Below, one piece after another: positions 25,677 to 43,770 of a stretch of 64,000 nucleotides of DNA. Position 1 is the stretch's first letter; each line of letters opens with the position of its first letter. The stretch comes from Trichoplax sp. H2 (lineage: Eukaryota > Placozoa > Uniplacotomia > Trichoplacea). The stretch covers positions 496,001-560,000 of the forward strand of contig NOWV01000033.1 of NCBI GenBank assembly GCA_003344405.1. The letters are read 5' to 3'. The translations under genes were made by a program, and so were the position numbers. The notes under the pieces are model-generated. The model made no database searches. It had not been told where the DNA came from and was given only the letters and a program-made list of their open reading frames with translations.

Positions 25677-27682
25677 TATCGATAAAAAATTTTAATGTAG
25701 ATTACGTATCAATCTTTGAAAAAATATATGATTGACGAATAGAGATAGACTCTATTTTTTGTTATGCTTACAATATAGTAGAATCGCATTATAATATCAA
25801 AAATTATGGTAAACGGCAGCACACTCATCCGAAACTGAATAGCATAACATTTTTAAAAGATGATATGATGCAGAAACAGGTTCCTGACGCATAATACACT
25901 AGTAAAATTTGATAGTAATGTAACATAGCACTGGATTGAGACGGTATAATAAAATATTTTGCCATTTTGATTACGTTCAATTACATTCTAGTAATTAGAA
26001 TTATTTTGATTTCTTATCTATTTTTTATTAGTTATTGTATGACATCTTTACCGCTCATATAGTAATGAAAATCTTTTGGATTTACTATTTGATAGTTTGT
26101 TGTATTGTAATAAAGATATAGCCATATACGATATACGACTCGTATATACGAGTAAGTGTATAGGTGGATTAAACATAAGGCATCCACGTATAGATATTTT
26201 ATGACAGCTATGTGCGAAGTTCATATCGTTGATAAAATATTCTCCAAAATACTTCGTGGATCAATTTTTACGAACTTGTGATTTCGGTATATCCACGCTC
26301 ATGCACTTAGTGCATCATTTGTTACAATATTTTTTCGTTCATTGTGGTTTTACTGTTTTAATTGTAACTGTACTTGTTTTACTGCTTCTTAATGGTGACT
26401 ATGTAAATTTTGTTGCAAGCTCGATAACATGGTACATAACTATTAATGGAAGGATCGATGATGGCTTCCGTATTTGTAATGGATAATTATATGTGTTGCT
26501 AATTTCTTAGGATAGTTATCCTGGATGTAATGCGGTATTAATTACTTGATTACAGTATCACTGCAGTGACGTAATTATGGTAATTAATTTAAACTATCTG
26601 CATTTTAAATTATAGTTTTTCGCATCAATGTTGAATATATTCATTAGTCTCTTAAGACTGTCACATCCGAAGCTACTTGATTATTTTTCGCTGCTACTTC
26701 ATTAGCATTATGCCAGTTTCTTAGAGCTGATCATAATGTAGTAGGCTAATAAAGTAGGATTTGTGCTATATTAATAAGATCAAATTTTTAATTACCATGC
26801 CGCAAATAAGTAGATAAGGTTGGATTCTTGCAATTGCTTCCCTAACTACAATGACTACAGTAGTTACAAGTAAATCATTAAGTTTGAAATCATATAAAAA
26901 TGATTTTTTATTCTACTATCCTATCAAAATCTCTGGCTAATTAGCCTATGTAAAATAAAAGAATTATCATTTTATAAATCAATTGATCAATAATTAGTGT
27001 TACAGTAATTGACCATAGCTGTTAGTTTTATTAGATTTGATAAAACGTTTCGGCAAGTTAGGTATCAGTAAAAATTTCAATTTAAACTGCGATACTTTAG
27101 TTACGAATACAAGTACGATCTCCTAATGTTGAATATGATTACGAATTTAAGGCAGTTAGCTAAAATGAAAAGGTAATCTGTGGAAAGAATCATACTATTT
27201 TATTCATCATTGAATCCGATTATAGTTTGTGTACTGTAAGTTCGGTATTTTATTGTAATTTTACAAGATGTTGATCGTCAATTACTGGTCAACATTGTAG
27301 TTGTTATACTTTTATTTTTGAAATACAGACTGAATAATAATATAATAATTACAATATCTTGAGGTAAAATATGAAACATGTTTAGTCCAATTCTTTCCAT
27401 TACCATTAGTATGCAATGATAATTTTGAACTCATAAAAATTCTTTTATAATATAAAAATATGATTTATCAAATGTTACGGCATTGTCTAGGATATACTCA
27501 TGATTAATAAAATATGATATTTAATTATAGGATATTCGATTCATGCAAATTTCTCCATCATTAAATATTAAGTTTTCATTAACACAAAAAAGGAAATACT
27601 TTCCAACTAGTTTCATCGTATGCCATCATATACTAAAATCTTCCAACATTGAGTTAAGTCATATTTTGCAGTGAAAATCAGT
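25677..27682. other. Intergenic, nothing recognised
   Basis: This AT-rich stretch has no recognisable exon. An 85-codon frame at 26229-26486 has no start context, motif or splice partner, and I treat it as chance. Confidence 0.5.
25948..25953 (+). promoter_or_regulatory. Candidate poly(A) signal, Roc-COR-Death gene
   Basis: AATAAA about 270 nt past the stop codon. Tentative, because the hexamer is frequent in this base composition. Confidence 0.3.
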
Positions 27683-27782
27683 TTACTGACGTAGGAAAAA
27701 CCAGTTAATAATGTTTATAAATACATCCGCTTGGCATTCCGCTTCGGTCGAAGGATGTGGGACTCCAAGATATAATAGCATC
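27683..27782 (-). CDS. APEH: Second APEH terminal exon (alternative or relic)
   Basis: On the minus strand, an AG acceptor (TATGCAG) opens a 100-nt exon that ends in TAA. The functional-looking APEH last exon (29915-30014) is also exactly 100 nt, with the same phase (1 + 32 codons + stop). Translations match at 17 of 32 positions, including the catalytic His (ninth codon: GVPHPS here, GNNHSL there) and the shared end (ECxADVF...INW...RQ). No stop or frameshift interrupts it. Many differences are synonymous (GCT/GCG, GAC/GAT, TTC/TTT, CAA/CAG), which suggests it was kept under selection. It could be an alternative last exon spliced from the 30251 donor, or the last surviving exon of a tandem gene copy. 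I found no other duplicated exon between it and APEH. Confidence 0.75.
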
Positions 27783-29914
27783 CTGCATATAATTTTACAT
27801 GATGTTTATATTGCTAGCTGTACATTGAAGCCTGCCAAAAGGAGACTAGCATCTATAGCTTTATTGTGCTACAGAAACAGTTAGGTAGCCCACTTTATTA
27901 CGTACTAGATAACTATGGAAAGAATAGCGCATCATAGTCCAATTGGCGCTGATAAATAAATAATATATTAGATATGTATTTTGATGGCCATCCCATTCAT
28001 ACAGGTATAATACAACTGTATCTACTACTTCAGTTTCATGGAATAAATTTTTAATATTAAGACTTTGGCAGTTCTAAAGGCAATGACGATCTTCCATATT
28101 AACAGTCACACACATTAAAGTAATTTTTTTGTTGGTATATCCTTTCTGCTTCGATTCTATAGCCACCATATACAAACCCTCTTTCCTTCACTATTTCATT
28201 TTAACAGTTACACGCATTAAAGTAATTTTTTGTTGATATCTCTTTTCTGCTTTGATTCTACAGCCGTCATGTACAAAACCTTATTTTCTTTTATGGCATA
28301 CAGTAAAGGATAATGGATATACTATAAGACCACTTTGCTGCTTTGTTTATGCTTAGAAATAAGAACCCGCTCTTGTTAAAATCTCGAAGCCACCTATAGA
28401 CTGTGGCGAACCCGTTTTATAACTCCTTAGGTTCACTATACACTAACTTGAAATTTGAGTTATTCAATTTGAGCAAATCTCTAACGTGACACAATTAGGT
28501 AAATACGGTAATTAACCTTAAAATTATTGTTAATTAATAGCACGTTTGATAGAGAAGAATTATTTTTCTTTTCCCGCATAATAACATTTGAAATTGGCTA
28601 AGATAAACTGGATAATCACTTAGCCTCTACGACAACAATTTCCATAACTTATTAATCACTACATAATTTTATATAGCTGTCAGCGACTACCTTGTAGGAA
28701 CATAGTATAAATAGTACTAGTAACCCGTTCATCGTACCAGCCATCAATCAATTATTGTATTAACCATAGCAGACTATTTCACTTCTAGTTCTACCATTCG
28801 GCACTTCTTGCTACTACTGAAAGTAGATGAAAAAATCTCTACACGGCATTCATGTTCACAGTAGAATGTGACATTAGTGGATCGATTTACATATTCATTC
28901 ATATAGTACTCGAAAACATACTTGTGATATTTTCTTGTGCCATTTCCTGTGGATTTCTCATCGTAATATCTCACATACATTACATCATGGTTTATAGCTT
29001 ACAACATCCCTACATATTTTATAACACGGAAAATTACGGCCGCAGAACGATGGCTGAATGTATTAAACCAGTAACTTCTTGATGTTATACTTTATTGAAC
29101 ACTTAAGCTCCTGAAAAATATAAAATGCTTCTAAAGAATACTGTTTTGTCTACAACTGTGATTTATGCTCAATATTTAATTGAGGTGTTATATTAGGAGT
29201 TAGTAAAGTTATGCTAGTTGTTGCTCGTTCTTATACTTTGTTTACTACTGCATCATATCTTGACGTAACCTCTCTCCGTTACGCCTTATAACTCGCAAAA
29301 TTGCAGTAGTGAAGGGATGATTAAATATACTAGTCAACATGGCCTCAGTGTTGTACTTCATTAATTACATACTAAAGTTGCCGACGCATCACGAAAGCAG
29401 CACTGGTTAACATTGCTATTGTTTGCTATTTTTTAAGGGCCGACTGCATAATATTACTTCGGACCCGATTAGATGTCAAATATGAGACTTGTTACTTCTG
29501 CTTTTTAGTAGATGTAGAACATGAGTATAAAGATAATTTATTCGGAGATGTTGTCCGTTATATGAGCCTTTAATTAAGCAAGCATACTATTATCTAGAAT
29601 CCAGCTACGATCAGTAAAAAGTAGCACTAATATCCATATTTCTAGGTATAAAATAAAACAATTTATATCGCATGATACCGATTGAACAGTAACTTCTACA
29701 AATAGTTAAAAACATTTATTTTGATAACGAAATTTACTCCGTATAGTTATCCTAATAACTATTGTAAGTTTCTCTCTAGATATAACATTTTACCGTAGTA
29801 CAAAACTGTAATGTCTTTCAACTAGTTACAATCATAAATTATGTTATAATTATCACTTATCAGAAATTTCTACATAACATTAAACTATATTATACTGTAT
29901 GTACTGAAATTTCT
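27783..29914. other. Spacer between the two APEH terminal exons
   Basis: I looked for further APEH-like exons and saw none. A diverged 100-bp direct repeat is present (listed separately). A 68-codon minus-strand frame at 28774-28980 is open, but it has no convincing acceptor and no known motif. If the distal exon is used as an alternative, this stretch is intron plus the proximal 3' end. Confidence 0.5.
28099..28295. repeat. Diverged direct repeat, about 102-bp unit
   Basis: Copies begin at 28099 and 28201 (TTAACAGT(C/T)ACAC(A/G)CATTA) and continue in parallel through TTCTGCTT and TACAAA. Substitutions and a few indels show an old tandem duplication. Confidence 0.75.
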
Positions 29915-29919
29915 TTATT
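29914..29919 (-). promoter_or_regulatory. AATAAA overlapping the APEH stop codon
   Basis: On the minus strand the last codons read CGT CAA TAA AG, so AATAAA contains the stop TAA (29915-29917). If it is the true poly(A) signal, the 3' UTR would be only about 10-30 nt. Confidence 0.4.
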
Positions 29920-32900
29920 GACGCTGGGAAAACCAATTGACAACGTTCATGAATACGTCAGCTTCGCATTCTACTTCACTCAAAGAGTGATTATTTCCAG
30001 GATAAGACAACAACCTGTATGCAATTTCGTGCAATTAGTATAGTATATTTTCTAAGAAGTACATAAACACTAACGTTTCTGGTCAAAAATGTACGTAAAT
30101 AAAGTAGCGACTAAGATCACGAGTAAGAATTTGTCCATAGACTTTAAGAAGCCCACTTGGATAAGTAGATCAAAATTCAAAGTTAGGTAATATATACACT
30201 ATATGACATTTACACTCAGCTCATAAATTCATAATTTTAATATGTCTAACCTGGTCTCAATACCGCGAGCTTTCAAAGCACGAAAGAACTCTCGGCCTTG
30301 ATATGGAGGTACTCTTTCGTCGTCTTCTCCCAATAAGATGAGTGTTGGCGTTCGAACCTATCCGGCATAAGTTAATATTTCATAATATACATCTTTTGTT
30401 CGTATTTTCAATTTACTTAACAATAAGTAGAGTTATTGTAAGGAGTACTGCAAACACTGTAAAAGTTACTACTTCGTACTTGCGATATATAATTCATTGG
30501 TGATTGATTTATCATCTTAGAGTAAACATCGGACGAAGAGAGATTACGAAAGTCCCATTTAAATCCGGCTTCAACGTAGCACCTACGCAACATACATTCT
30601 CATTCATTTACTACCTAATTTCATGCAATCTAGTATTCCTGATACGTGCAAAAGACGATTTATATGATTTGATAGAGATATACATGCAATCAGTCCTTAC
30701 CAATCAGGAATATCGGTAACGTTTAACATACCTGAAGGCAATTTATAGAAGAATATAAATAATAAAATCTAAGTTAAGCCTTGAGAGATTTGCCTATTCA
30801 TATCTCAGTGTTATAACTCACTTGCAATATCAGTCACAGGATTTCGCACTGCACAAGCTTTGAAGAGATCCTTTAGTAATTATGAGTAGATTAAAACTTG
30901 AATTATTTTCAGGTTGGAAATATTAAGTTAATGAAATTATGAAATCGGTTGAGTAAGCCGTCATAAAAGTTAATTGCAAACTATACACAAATCGTTTGAG
31001 AGTTCCGATAATGCCTTACTCACAGGAAACTGTCCAACCATATGAGTTCCTAAGAATCCACCATGTGATCCACCAAAAATGAAGACCTTTTCATTATTAA
31101 CATTTCCGTTCTTTAAAATATAGTCCACTGCTGACTGTGGAATAACATTATATGTACATTACATATCACAAAGGTAAATGGCTACGTAGAGAATACGGAT
31201 TATTTTTATCCATTTTTATTCTTGGGCATTGAAATTCGTCTTACTTTTACGTCAGCAACGTCAACGATACCGACATTTCCTATAAGAGAATCAATACCCT
31301 GTTGGCCATATCCCATAGAACCTCGATAGTTTACTACATACGAAAAACGTTAATTAAGATATTAGTGATTCGTTCTTAACAACAGTAATTTTATTGCTAC
31401 TTGATTTCAGAGTTACCTTGCAAAACGGCATATCCTAACAGACAGAAGCAATAATAATAAATTTGATAATAACTATAAAATGCTGAGTGAGGTCCTCCTA
31501 CGAATGCAACAGACTTAAATGTTTATTTTTATTCTAGAGGTTCGATTTAAATAACTTTGAAGGTAGATTTTGCTATTATACCATGTGGCACAACGATAAG
31601 AGGTGGCGATGTTACCGCTGTAGGCTTAATAAATATAGCATCAAATTCTAGTAATCGTGAAAGAACTAAATTAGTGTTGATTTGATGGGTTTTGGGAACG
31701 TTTATTGATTTTTACCATCAATCAAGGTGTCATCAGAAACCTTCAAAGTAATTACTTCCCATGATATTCTATCATCAGCTATAACGTTCTCTGATTAAAT
31801 GATTACGTAAAAATGGTTAGAAAAAGTCTTTCCAATTTGATATTAGAAAACAGCTTAAGAATACAAATTAATTTCAATTTCTTCGCAAAGTGTAATGTGC
31901 AAGCAACATTTAGAGAGACAGTGCAGATAGAATTACCGAATTCAATCCAATCCATACTTGTTAAGGCATGATCACTTGCAGATGGTATTGCGGCTATCAT
32001 CTAAAAACGTGAATTACAACATGAATAGCCTACTATTTCTATAACAGTAGTTACAGAACTTATTTCTAATGTAGTACAATAAGACAAACCAATCGATCCG
32101 AAATTGCCGGTGATGCATAAGATGCGAGCAGAATGTTACTATGTACGTCGATGACACTCCAACACCCTCTTTCATTATCTTACAATTATTTAAAGATTTA
32201 GTTAGATATTATTGATTACGTAATTGTTAGCTCCAATGTAAAGTTAATGAGTACCTTTGGTTATACAGTTAATCTTTTTATTAATAGTATCGACTTCGAA
32301 GATATCCTTAGTTTCAAATATAAAAATTATGTATGATAATCAGTTGTTAGGTTTTAATATAATTACATAGTCTGAATCAACATTGAAATGGTGAAGATTA
32401 CTTGATAAACTCTTCGGATAGTATGGAAGTACAGTTTATTTCCGTCTTTGTTCCAACATCGTTTCGGTAACTCCATGCTATATATGCCACAGAAGTCATT
32501 ATCTTTTAATGTAAAATGTAAACATAAGTGATAACACCAATTACATTATTACAAAAAGTTTGACAAAATTTGAATATCACACAACTCTTAGGTTTAGAAA
32601 CTTCTTCAACCAATGTTGAGCGTTCTCTTGTGTTCCAGTCAATCTAGTTATATGAAAGAGTCAAAATATCCTGCTTATTCTAAACATGAGTAAGGCTTTT
32701 AATAAGAAATTATCCATTACTTGCATAAGTGCTGCGCAATTGTGATGTGGCCCACCAGATGGATAACGTATATAAACCTGTATATCACATGAAGGGTAAT
32801 TAGATGTTTATTGTACGCTGGACTTTACCATTAAAATATCATATACTAACAAGCTTAGTTCCCTGAGGATTGAATCGAGGAGAATATATAGTATAATTTT

Positions 32901-35033
32901 CTTCAGTGAGTTGCTCTAGAATTACATTATTATGAATACAAAATTTTATTGTAGACAAACTATATATTCGAAGTTTGATAAACATGAAGCATTTAGTAAC
33001 AGGCAAAACTTAAAAAAAATTATAAAGCATTTACCAAACTTTGAATCATCTAAAGGGATGTAGTATAAGGCATTTCTAATCCAAACAATAATGGTATAGT
33101 TATAGTTGAAAGGTTAATATTGTAGTAATCGTAAACGTAAGCACTAGCATACAACCAACCTTCGGCTTGAGCAATAAATGATTCCTAATCGCCATGGCTC
33201 ATTATTCCATCCAGCACATACAATGCCAGAACTATCACGACACCAAATTGCCTGAAATCCGAAACAGTATTTACAATTATCAACATTGATAAAGCATTTA
33301 CTGAGTACAGTATAGGCTGTATAGTATTTTTAAATTCATATACTTGGCCGGGAGAGATATTTGAAGGAACATCAAGGATTCGAACTGCTCCAGTATCGAT
33401 ATCTAAAACTACTAAAACTGGTTGATGCACCGGTTCTCTTTCTCCCCAACTTTCTTGAGCCACAAACTTATCTAACTGTAGTTGTTAAGTGAAAACAAAT
33501 TTACATAATTAGAAATTATTTAACGTTGGAATATAAATGAGGCAGCTTGCTATAACTATCGCGAAGAATTACTTTATTCGATGCATTTTCGGTATCATCG
33601 CCTACAATTATAAATGTTAAATAAAAAAAATTAGCGAGAATATAGTTTAAAATGGCTACCGTAGTGTTTTAATTTGCCATTACGTTTCTTGTCGTTGTCA
33701 TCATTTATATTCGAATCGAAATAAGTCTTAAGAGATTTTTTCTCTTTCTCGGCCACATATAAAATAAATTTTTCGTTTGGGGACCATCTCAGACTAGAAA
33801 ATGTTGCTAAAGCAACAACTTAACATGGTTACAATCTCAATATATAATTATTTAATATCATTTTTAGATTACTATCCATAATGATTGGTTTACTTTTAAG
33901 AACATGATGAGTAATAAATACAGCGTAAATTAATACATTTAATAATTGCAAATATAGATAGGTTTTTAAAGACTAACATTGGCTAGCTAAGAAAAGGGAG
34001 ATGGTAGTCTTTTCCAGATTTACATACCGTCTACAATAACTTTTCCGTGTTTCTTTATAGCTGTCAGATCATAGCTTCGGAGTAGGCCATTTGCAGTCCA
34101 AACCTGTATGATATGCAAGTAATCATGGGATAAGTGTTTAATATGAGTGAAAGCAAGGTTCATTGCAAGCGGATCTAAAGTAATGGAAGTGCAGCAGATA
34201 TTTTAGTTTACTATTAGGCATCGTTCAGTATAACTTACCGATAATATTTGCTTATCTTGATCTGATTTGTTCAATCTTTCTGTCTTTAGTACAGCTTTTA
34301 GTTTACCAGTGTCAGAATAACTGACTTGTTTATAGCTACGTCGATTTATATTATATATGATATAGGTATTATTAGCAAAACTGTAGAGCATCCGATATTG
34401 ATTTTATGTCAATCTTATACAGAATTATTACTGGAAACACCTGTAGCGGTGTATTGGACTATCTCGAAGCGATTGCATTTTAAGGGATAATTCAATTATG
34501 ATACAGAATTGTGATGATGATGAGTACAAAGTACCTGTTCTCATCCGGCAAAGCCTGGATCCTGTCCACTTTCTCAATATGACCATCATGACTTAAACGT
34601 ATATGATGATGAAGAGTAAATTGGGTCATGGACAAGGTGTCCAGATTTCGTTGCGACCAGTTGGATGCGACTTGAAGGCCATTATTAGAAGGATCAGCTA
34701 AAATTCTACCAGCCGTAACAGATGGTCGCTTACTGCACTGGCGATAAATTTGCTCCACTTGATTTAAAAGTTGTTGCTGCTAAGATACAAATGGGTGGAT
34801 CAAGTTCAAAAATTGGCATTCCGACTAACACTATGGGTTAATATTCATGGTCAAGATTATTCAATCATTCTTCGAGGGATGAATCCTATTACTGTAGTTT
34901 ATTCATCATCATGACGGTAATAAGATTAGAATTACTGTAGATATATTCTACTATCACTTAGTCATTTACCATTTTAGTCTTCAAAGCTGACTATTACTAT
35001 ACGTTATATGTAGAATGGCTGACTTACTTCCAT
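29915..35033 (-). CDS. APEH: Acylaminoacyl-peptidase (APEH)
   Basis: 26 coding exons join in phase to 723 aa (human APEH 732). In transcript order, by plus-strand coordinates: 35028-35033, 34535-34779, 34239-34380, 34028-34103, 33684-33806, 33573-33601, 33344-33475, 33160-33251, 33035-33075, 32851-32915, 32721-32777, 32586-32643, 32402-32502, 32255-32306, 32090-32166, 31937-32000, 31716-31790, 31582-31647, 31417-31497, 31245-31333, 31024-31134, 30822-30870, 30701-30731, 30480-30582, 30251-30357, 29915-30014. The enzyme is a serine peptidase of the prolyl-oligopeptidase family (S9) that removes N-acylated residues from short peptides in the cytosol. The N-terminal part is the beta-propeller. 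The C-terminal hydrolase has VVPHGGPHS, NYRGS, nucleophile GGSHGG (Ser580), Asp668 in GEDDERVP and His700 in GNNHSL. These align with the human triad 587/675/707 at a constant offset of 7. The first exon encodes only Met-Glu. Confidence 0.95.
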
Positions 35034-35958
35034 TTTGAGAGGTGAAAACAACGACTCCGATTGTGGCCTGGTATAGTAAGGTAGAGAGGCTAGGAGGTTG
35101 CAGGCTGCTGTAATAATACCGTACCGTACTAGCGGTTATAAAACTTTTCTCTGGATATTTGTATGGAAGGTTATAGTCTAAAGAGCATTGGAATACAAAG
35201 ATTGTATATAGAGTTGTACACTAAGCTATCGAATCATACTGCAACTGTTGTGCTATACAATATGATTATCACCGAATAACAATAATAGTAATTCTTATTA
35301 CTAGTCCGTTGATGTGAACGGAGGGAAGGAAGTATAATCATCAATAAAATGTTGACAATGTTGTGTTTAACAGCTATTATTCTTGCATTTTTTACGTTAT
35401 CATTTGCATGTATTATTCTGTACAGTGTACAATATAGAGTACTGTTTTATGATTTAAATCATGCGCAAAACTAAAGCTAGCATGAAAATAAATTACTTGA
35501 ATTCAAATTGACATTAATAATTGATAGAATTTCAAGCCTTATGTTGATAATTTACAATACAACCATCTCAATTCAACTATGTAGACATTCTATGCAAAGG
35601 ATAATGCTGTCTTAATCATGAAGTACATTTATTTACCAAATTTCTGCATATACTACAGTATATTATCAGTAAATTGCATATTACCTTCGGATAAACGTGC
35701 GCTTTGGGTTGGAATTTTAATATTATAATATGGATATTAATGATAATTATGAAAGGAATGTCACTTCTAGAGTTAGGTAGGCACAGAAATAACCTATTGA
35801 TATTCAATTTTAGAATTTTAACAACTTTGCAAATGATTTATTGATAAGGTTAGAGCTAGTGTCGAAGGCATACAGTATCACTATGGAACAAGCAGTACTG
35901 GCCTTTAATAGTGTACTTCCTCCACTGTCGTGTAGCTGTATCTCTGCAGATCTTGCCT

Positions 35959-36037
35959 GAAGCCGCTCTATTGATGAATTCGTTATGTACTCATCAACAT
36001 ATTTTGTGAGTACATAACGAACTGCTAGAGCAGCTTC
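35959..36037. repeat. Interrupted inverted repeat, 35-bp arms
   Basis: TTCGTTATGTACTCA at 35979-35993 is the exact reverse complement of 36007-36021. Further out, 35959-35970 (GAAGCCGCTCTA) pairs with 36026-36037 with one mismatch. The loop is 13 nt. This is a small fold-back element with no coding capacity. Confidence 0.8.
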
Positions 36038-36464
36038 TAAGACACATTTTACGAGTGCACAGAGAATTCATGAATAAATCGGCTACAGCAAAGGATACAA
36101 GGAAAGACATGTCTTCAAAATAGCGGAGTCAACAGTATAGTTCCTGTACTACGTATTACCTGAAGATGACTTCTACATACTGATACTTGTGCTACTGTAC
36201 ACTGTCTAGCACTATAGGCTACAGCACGATTTGGGCTCATACTGTACAGTACAAGGTGGTTGGAAAGTCATTTGCTATTAGAAATCCGATTATAAATCGA
36301 CTTTATGAGTGTGCAAATGATGAAGCATGGTCAAGTAGCCCTTCTTAAATGTTCGATTTTGTGCCTCTTGCTTATGAAATACAGTAACTTAGATTGTCAT
36401 GTCTCTCCAAGGGTCTGAAAAAATAATGCATATCTTTCACAGCTTGGTTAATACTGTACACTGT

Positions 36465-37163
36465 ACAGTGTCAAAAGAAATGGATGGTAAATTCATGTCT
36501 AATGTACAGTATAATTAGTATAAGAAATATCGAATGACCTTCATAACACCCAGTACAGTACAGTGCAAAGATACTGTACTGTACACTGTACACAGTGCAG
36601 TACTGTACGCACTTACGACGCCACTATTGAAATGATTTCTAGTCAAAATGATCATTTGACTTTTAACCAATCATGACGATGCTTTACTAAACTAACCTTT
36701 CAGAGCTTGCTTAAATAATAAATAAAATACAGTGTCATAAGAAATGGATGGAAAATTCATGTCTAATGTATAAAATTTAGTACAGCATGTGCAATATCAA
36801 ATGGCTTTCCGAACACCCAGTACAGTACAGTACAGTGTATACTGCACAGTACTGTACGCACTTAATGTACGACGCCACTATTGAAGTGATTTCAAGTCAA
36901 AATGATCGTTTGACTTTTAAACCAATCATGACGATGCTTCACTAAACTAACCTTTCAGAGTTTGCTTAAATAATAAATAAAATACAGTGTTACGAGAAAT
37001 GGATGGAAAATTCATGTCTAATGTATAATTAATACAGTATGTGGAATATCAAATGACTTTGCTAACACCTTGTACAGTACTGTACGCACTTACGACGGCA
37101 CTATTGAAATGATTTCAAGTCAAAGTTATCATATGACTTTTAACCAATCATGACGATGCTTTA
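36465..37163. repeat. Three tandem copies of a ~255-bp unit
   Basis: Copies begin near 36465, 36729 and 36984 (ACAGTGT... then GAAATGGATGG and AATTCATGTCTAATGTA). Each has a central GTACTGTACAGTAC-type cluster of different length, then CACTTA...GACG(C/G)CACTATTGAA, and ends CAATCATGACGATGCTT. Unique parts are about 90% alike by eye; the palindromic centre varies most. Confidence 0.9.
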
Positions 37164-37232
37164 CTTAGCTTTCGCGGCAATTTCGATTACGTAACAATAC
37201 GTAGATACTGTGTCGCACAGTGACTCGCCCAA

Positions 37233-37244
37233 TTTCCCGCCAAA
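37233..37244. promoter_or_regulatory. E2F-type site upstream of MCM2
   Basis: TTTCCCGCCAAA matches the E2F/DP consensus (TTTSSCGC). It lies 41 bp before the MCM2 start codon in otherwise AT-rich DNA. E2F control of MCM genes at G1/S is well established in animals and plants. That this site is used here is inference. Confidence 0.7.
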
Positions 37245-37250
37245 TATAGC

Positions 37251-37256
37251 CACGTG
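37251..37256. promoter_or_regulatory. E-box CACGTG upstream of MCM2
   Basis: This palindromic CACGTG lies 7 bp downstream of the E2F-type site and 29 bp before the ATG. It is a Myc/Max- or USF-type bHLH-zip site by sequence. A single hexamer is weak evidence, but the placement beside the E2F site is suggestive. Confidence 0.4.
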
Positions 37257-37284
37257 ATTTAGTTCTTGCAACGAGGAGATCAAA

Positions 37285-43286
<6,002 letters not shown>

Positions 43287-43765
43287 TTATACTGTATCAA
43301 TTGATTTTAGTAAGTTATATGCGCAACATACGCTATATGTTATAAAGTTTCGTATTATATCACTTTATTTGGTGTAAAAATTTTGAGAATGTTGAGTATG
43401 TTTCGATATGCGATTTATTTTTGGCTGCGTTCAACATTATATAATATAATATATCACCTGTCTATTCCTACATACCTCGATCCGTTATTGTAATATTGTA
43501 AAAATTCTGCTAGCAACTCAAATACTTGTATATTCAATAATTTTATGTCACATTACATGTAATGATGTTCGAATAATTTTTGATTGCTGCCAATAAAAAT
43601 AATAATTTACAGCTAACTAAATATTGGAAGAAGGAATCTTTGTGTCATCATTCTCATGCTATAACAGAGATATCATTAATCTAGTAATTCTAATATGTAA
43701 TGCAATATTCTCTTATGAACTGAGAATGTGTGTCTATTCCCTGGAAAGCATTTCCATCGAACCTT
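43287..43765. other. Convergent 3' spacer, MCM2/TAMM41
   Basis: This 479-bp AT-rich spacer between two converging stop codons holds the MCM2 3' UTR and perhaps the end of the TAMM41 transcript. No gene is seen. Confidence 0.6.
43592..43597 (+). promoter_or_regulatory. Candidate poly(A) signal for MCM2
   Basis: AATAAA about 306 nt past the stop, inside the 480-bp spacer shared with the convergent TAMM41 gene. It is the clearest hexamer in that spacer on the plus strand. Confidence 0.45.
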
Positions 43766-43770
43766 TTATT
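43765..43770 (-). promoter_or_regulatory. AATAAA overlapping the TAMM41 stop codon
   Basis: The minus-strand end reads ATA AAA TAA AAG, so AATAAA spans the stop TAA (43766-43768). The APEH 3' end shows the same arrangement. Its use as a poly(A) signal is unproven. Confidence 0.35.

Larger units (their letters stand above)
35034..37284. other. Head-to-head spacer between APEH and MCM2
   Basis: The divergent genes start at its two ends, so both promoters should lie here. It contains a fold-back (35959-36037), GTAC palindromes and a three-copy array that stops about 120 bp before the MCM2 ATG. The ORFs here are not protein-like. Confidence 0.6.

Noticed and set aside
28774-28980. 68-codon minus-strand frame, considered as an exon of an APEH paralogue
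   Set aside because: It shows no similarity to any APEH block and has no convincing acceptor.
33684-33793. Acceptor at 33794-33795 for APEH exon 5
   Set aside because: Using the acceptor 13 nt earlier in the transcript (exon end 33806) restores phase with the previous exon and adds family-like residues, so the longer exon was kept.
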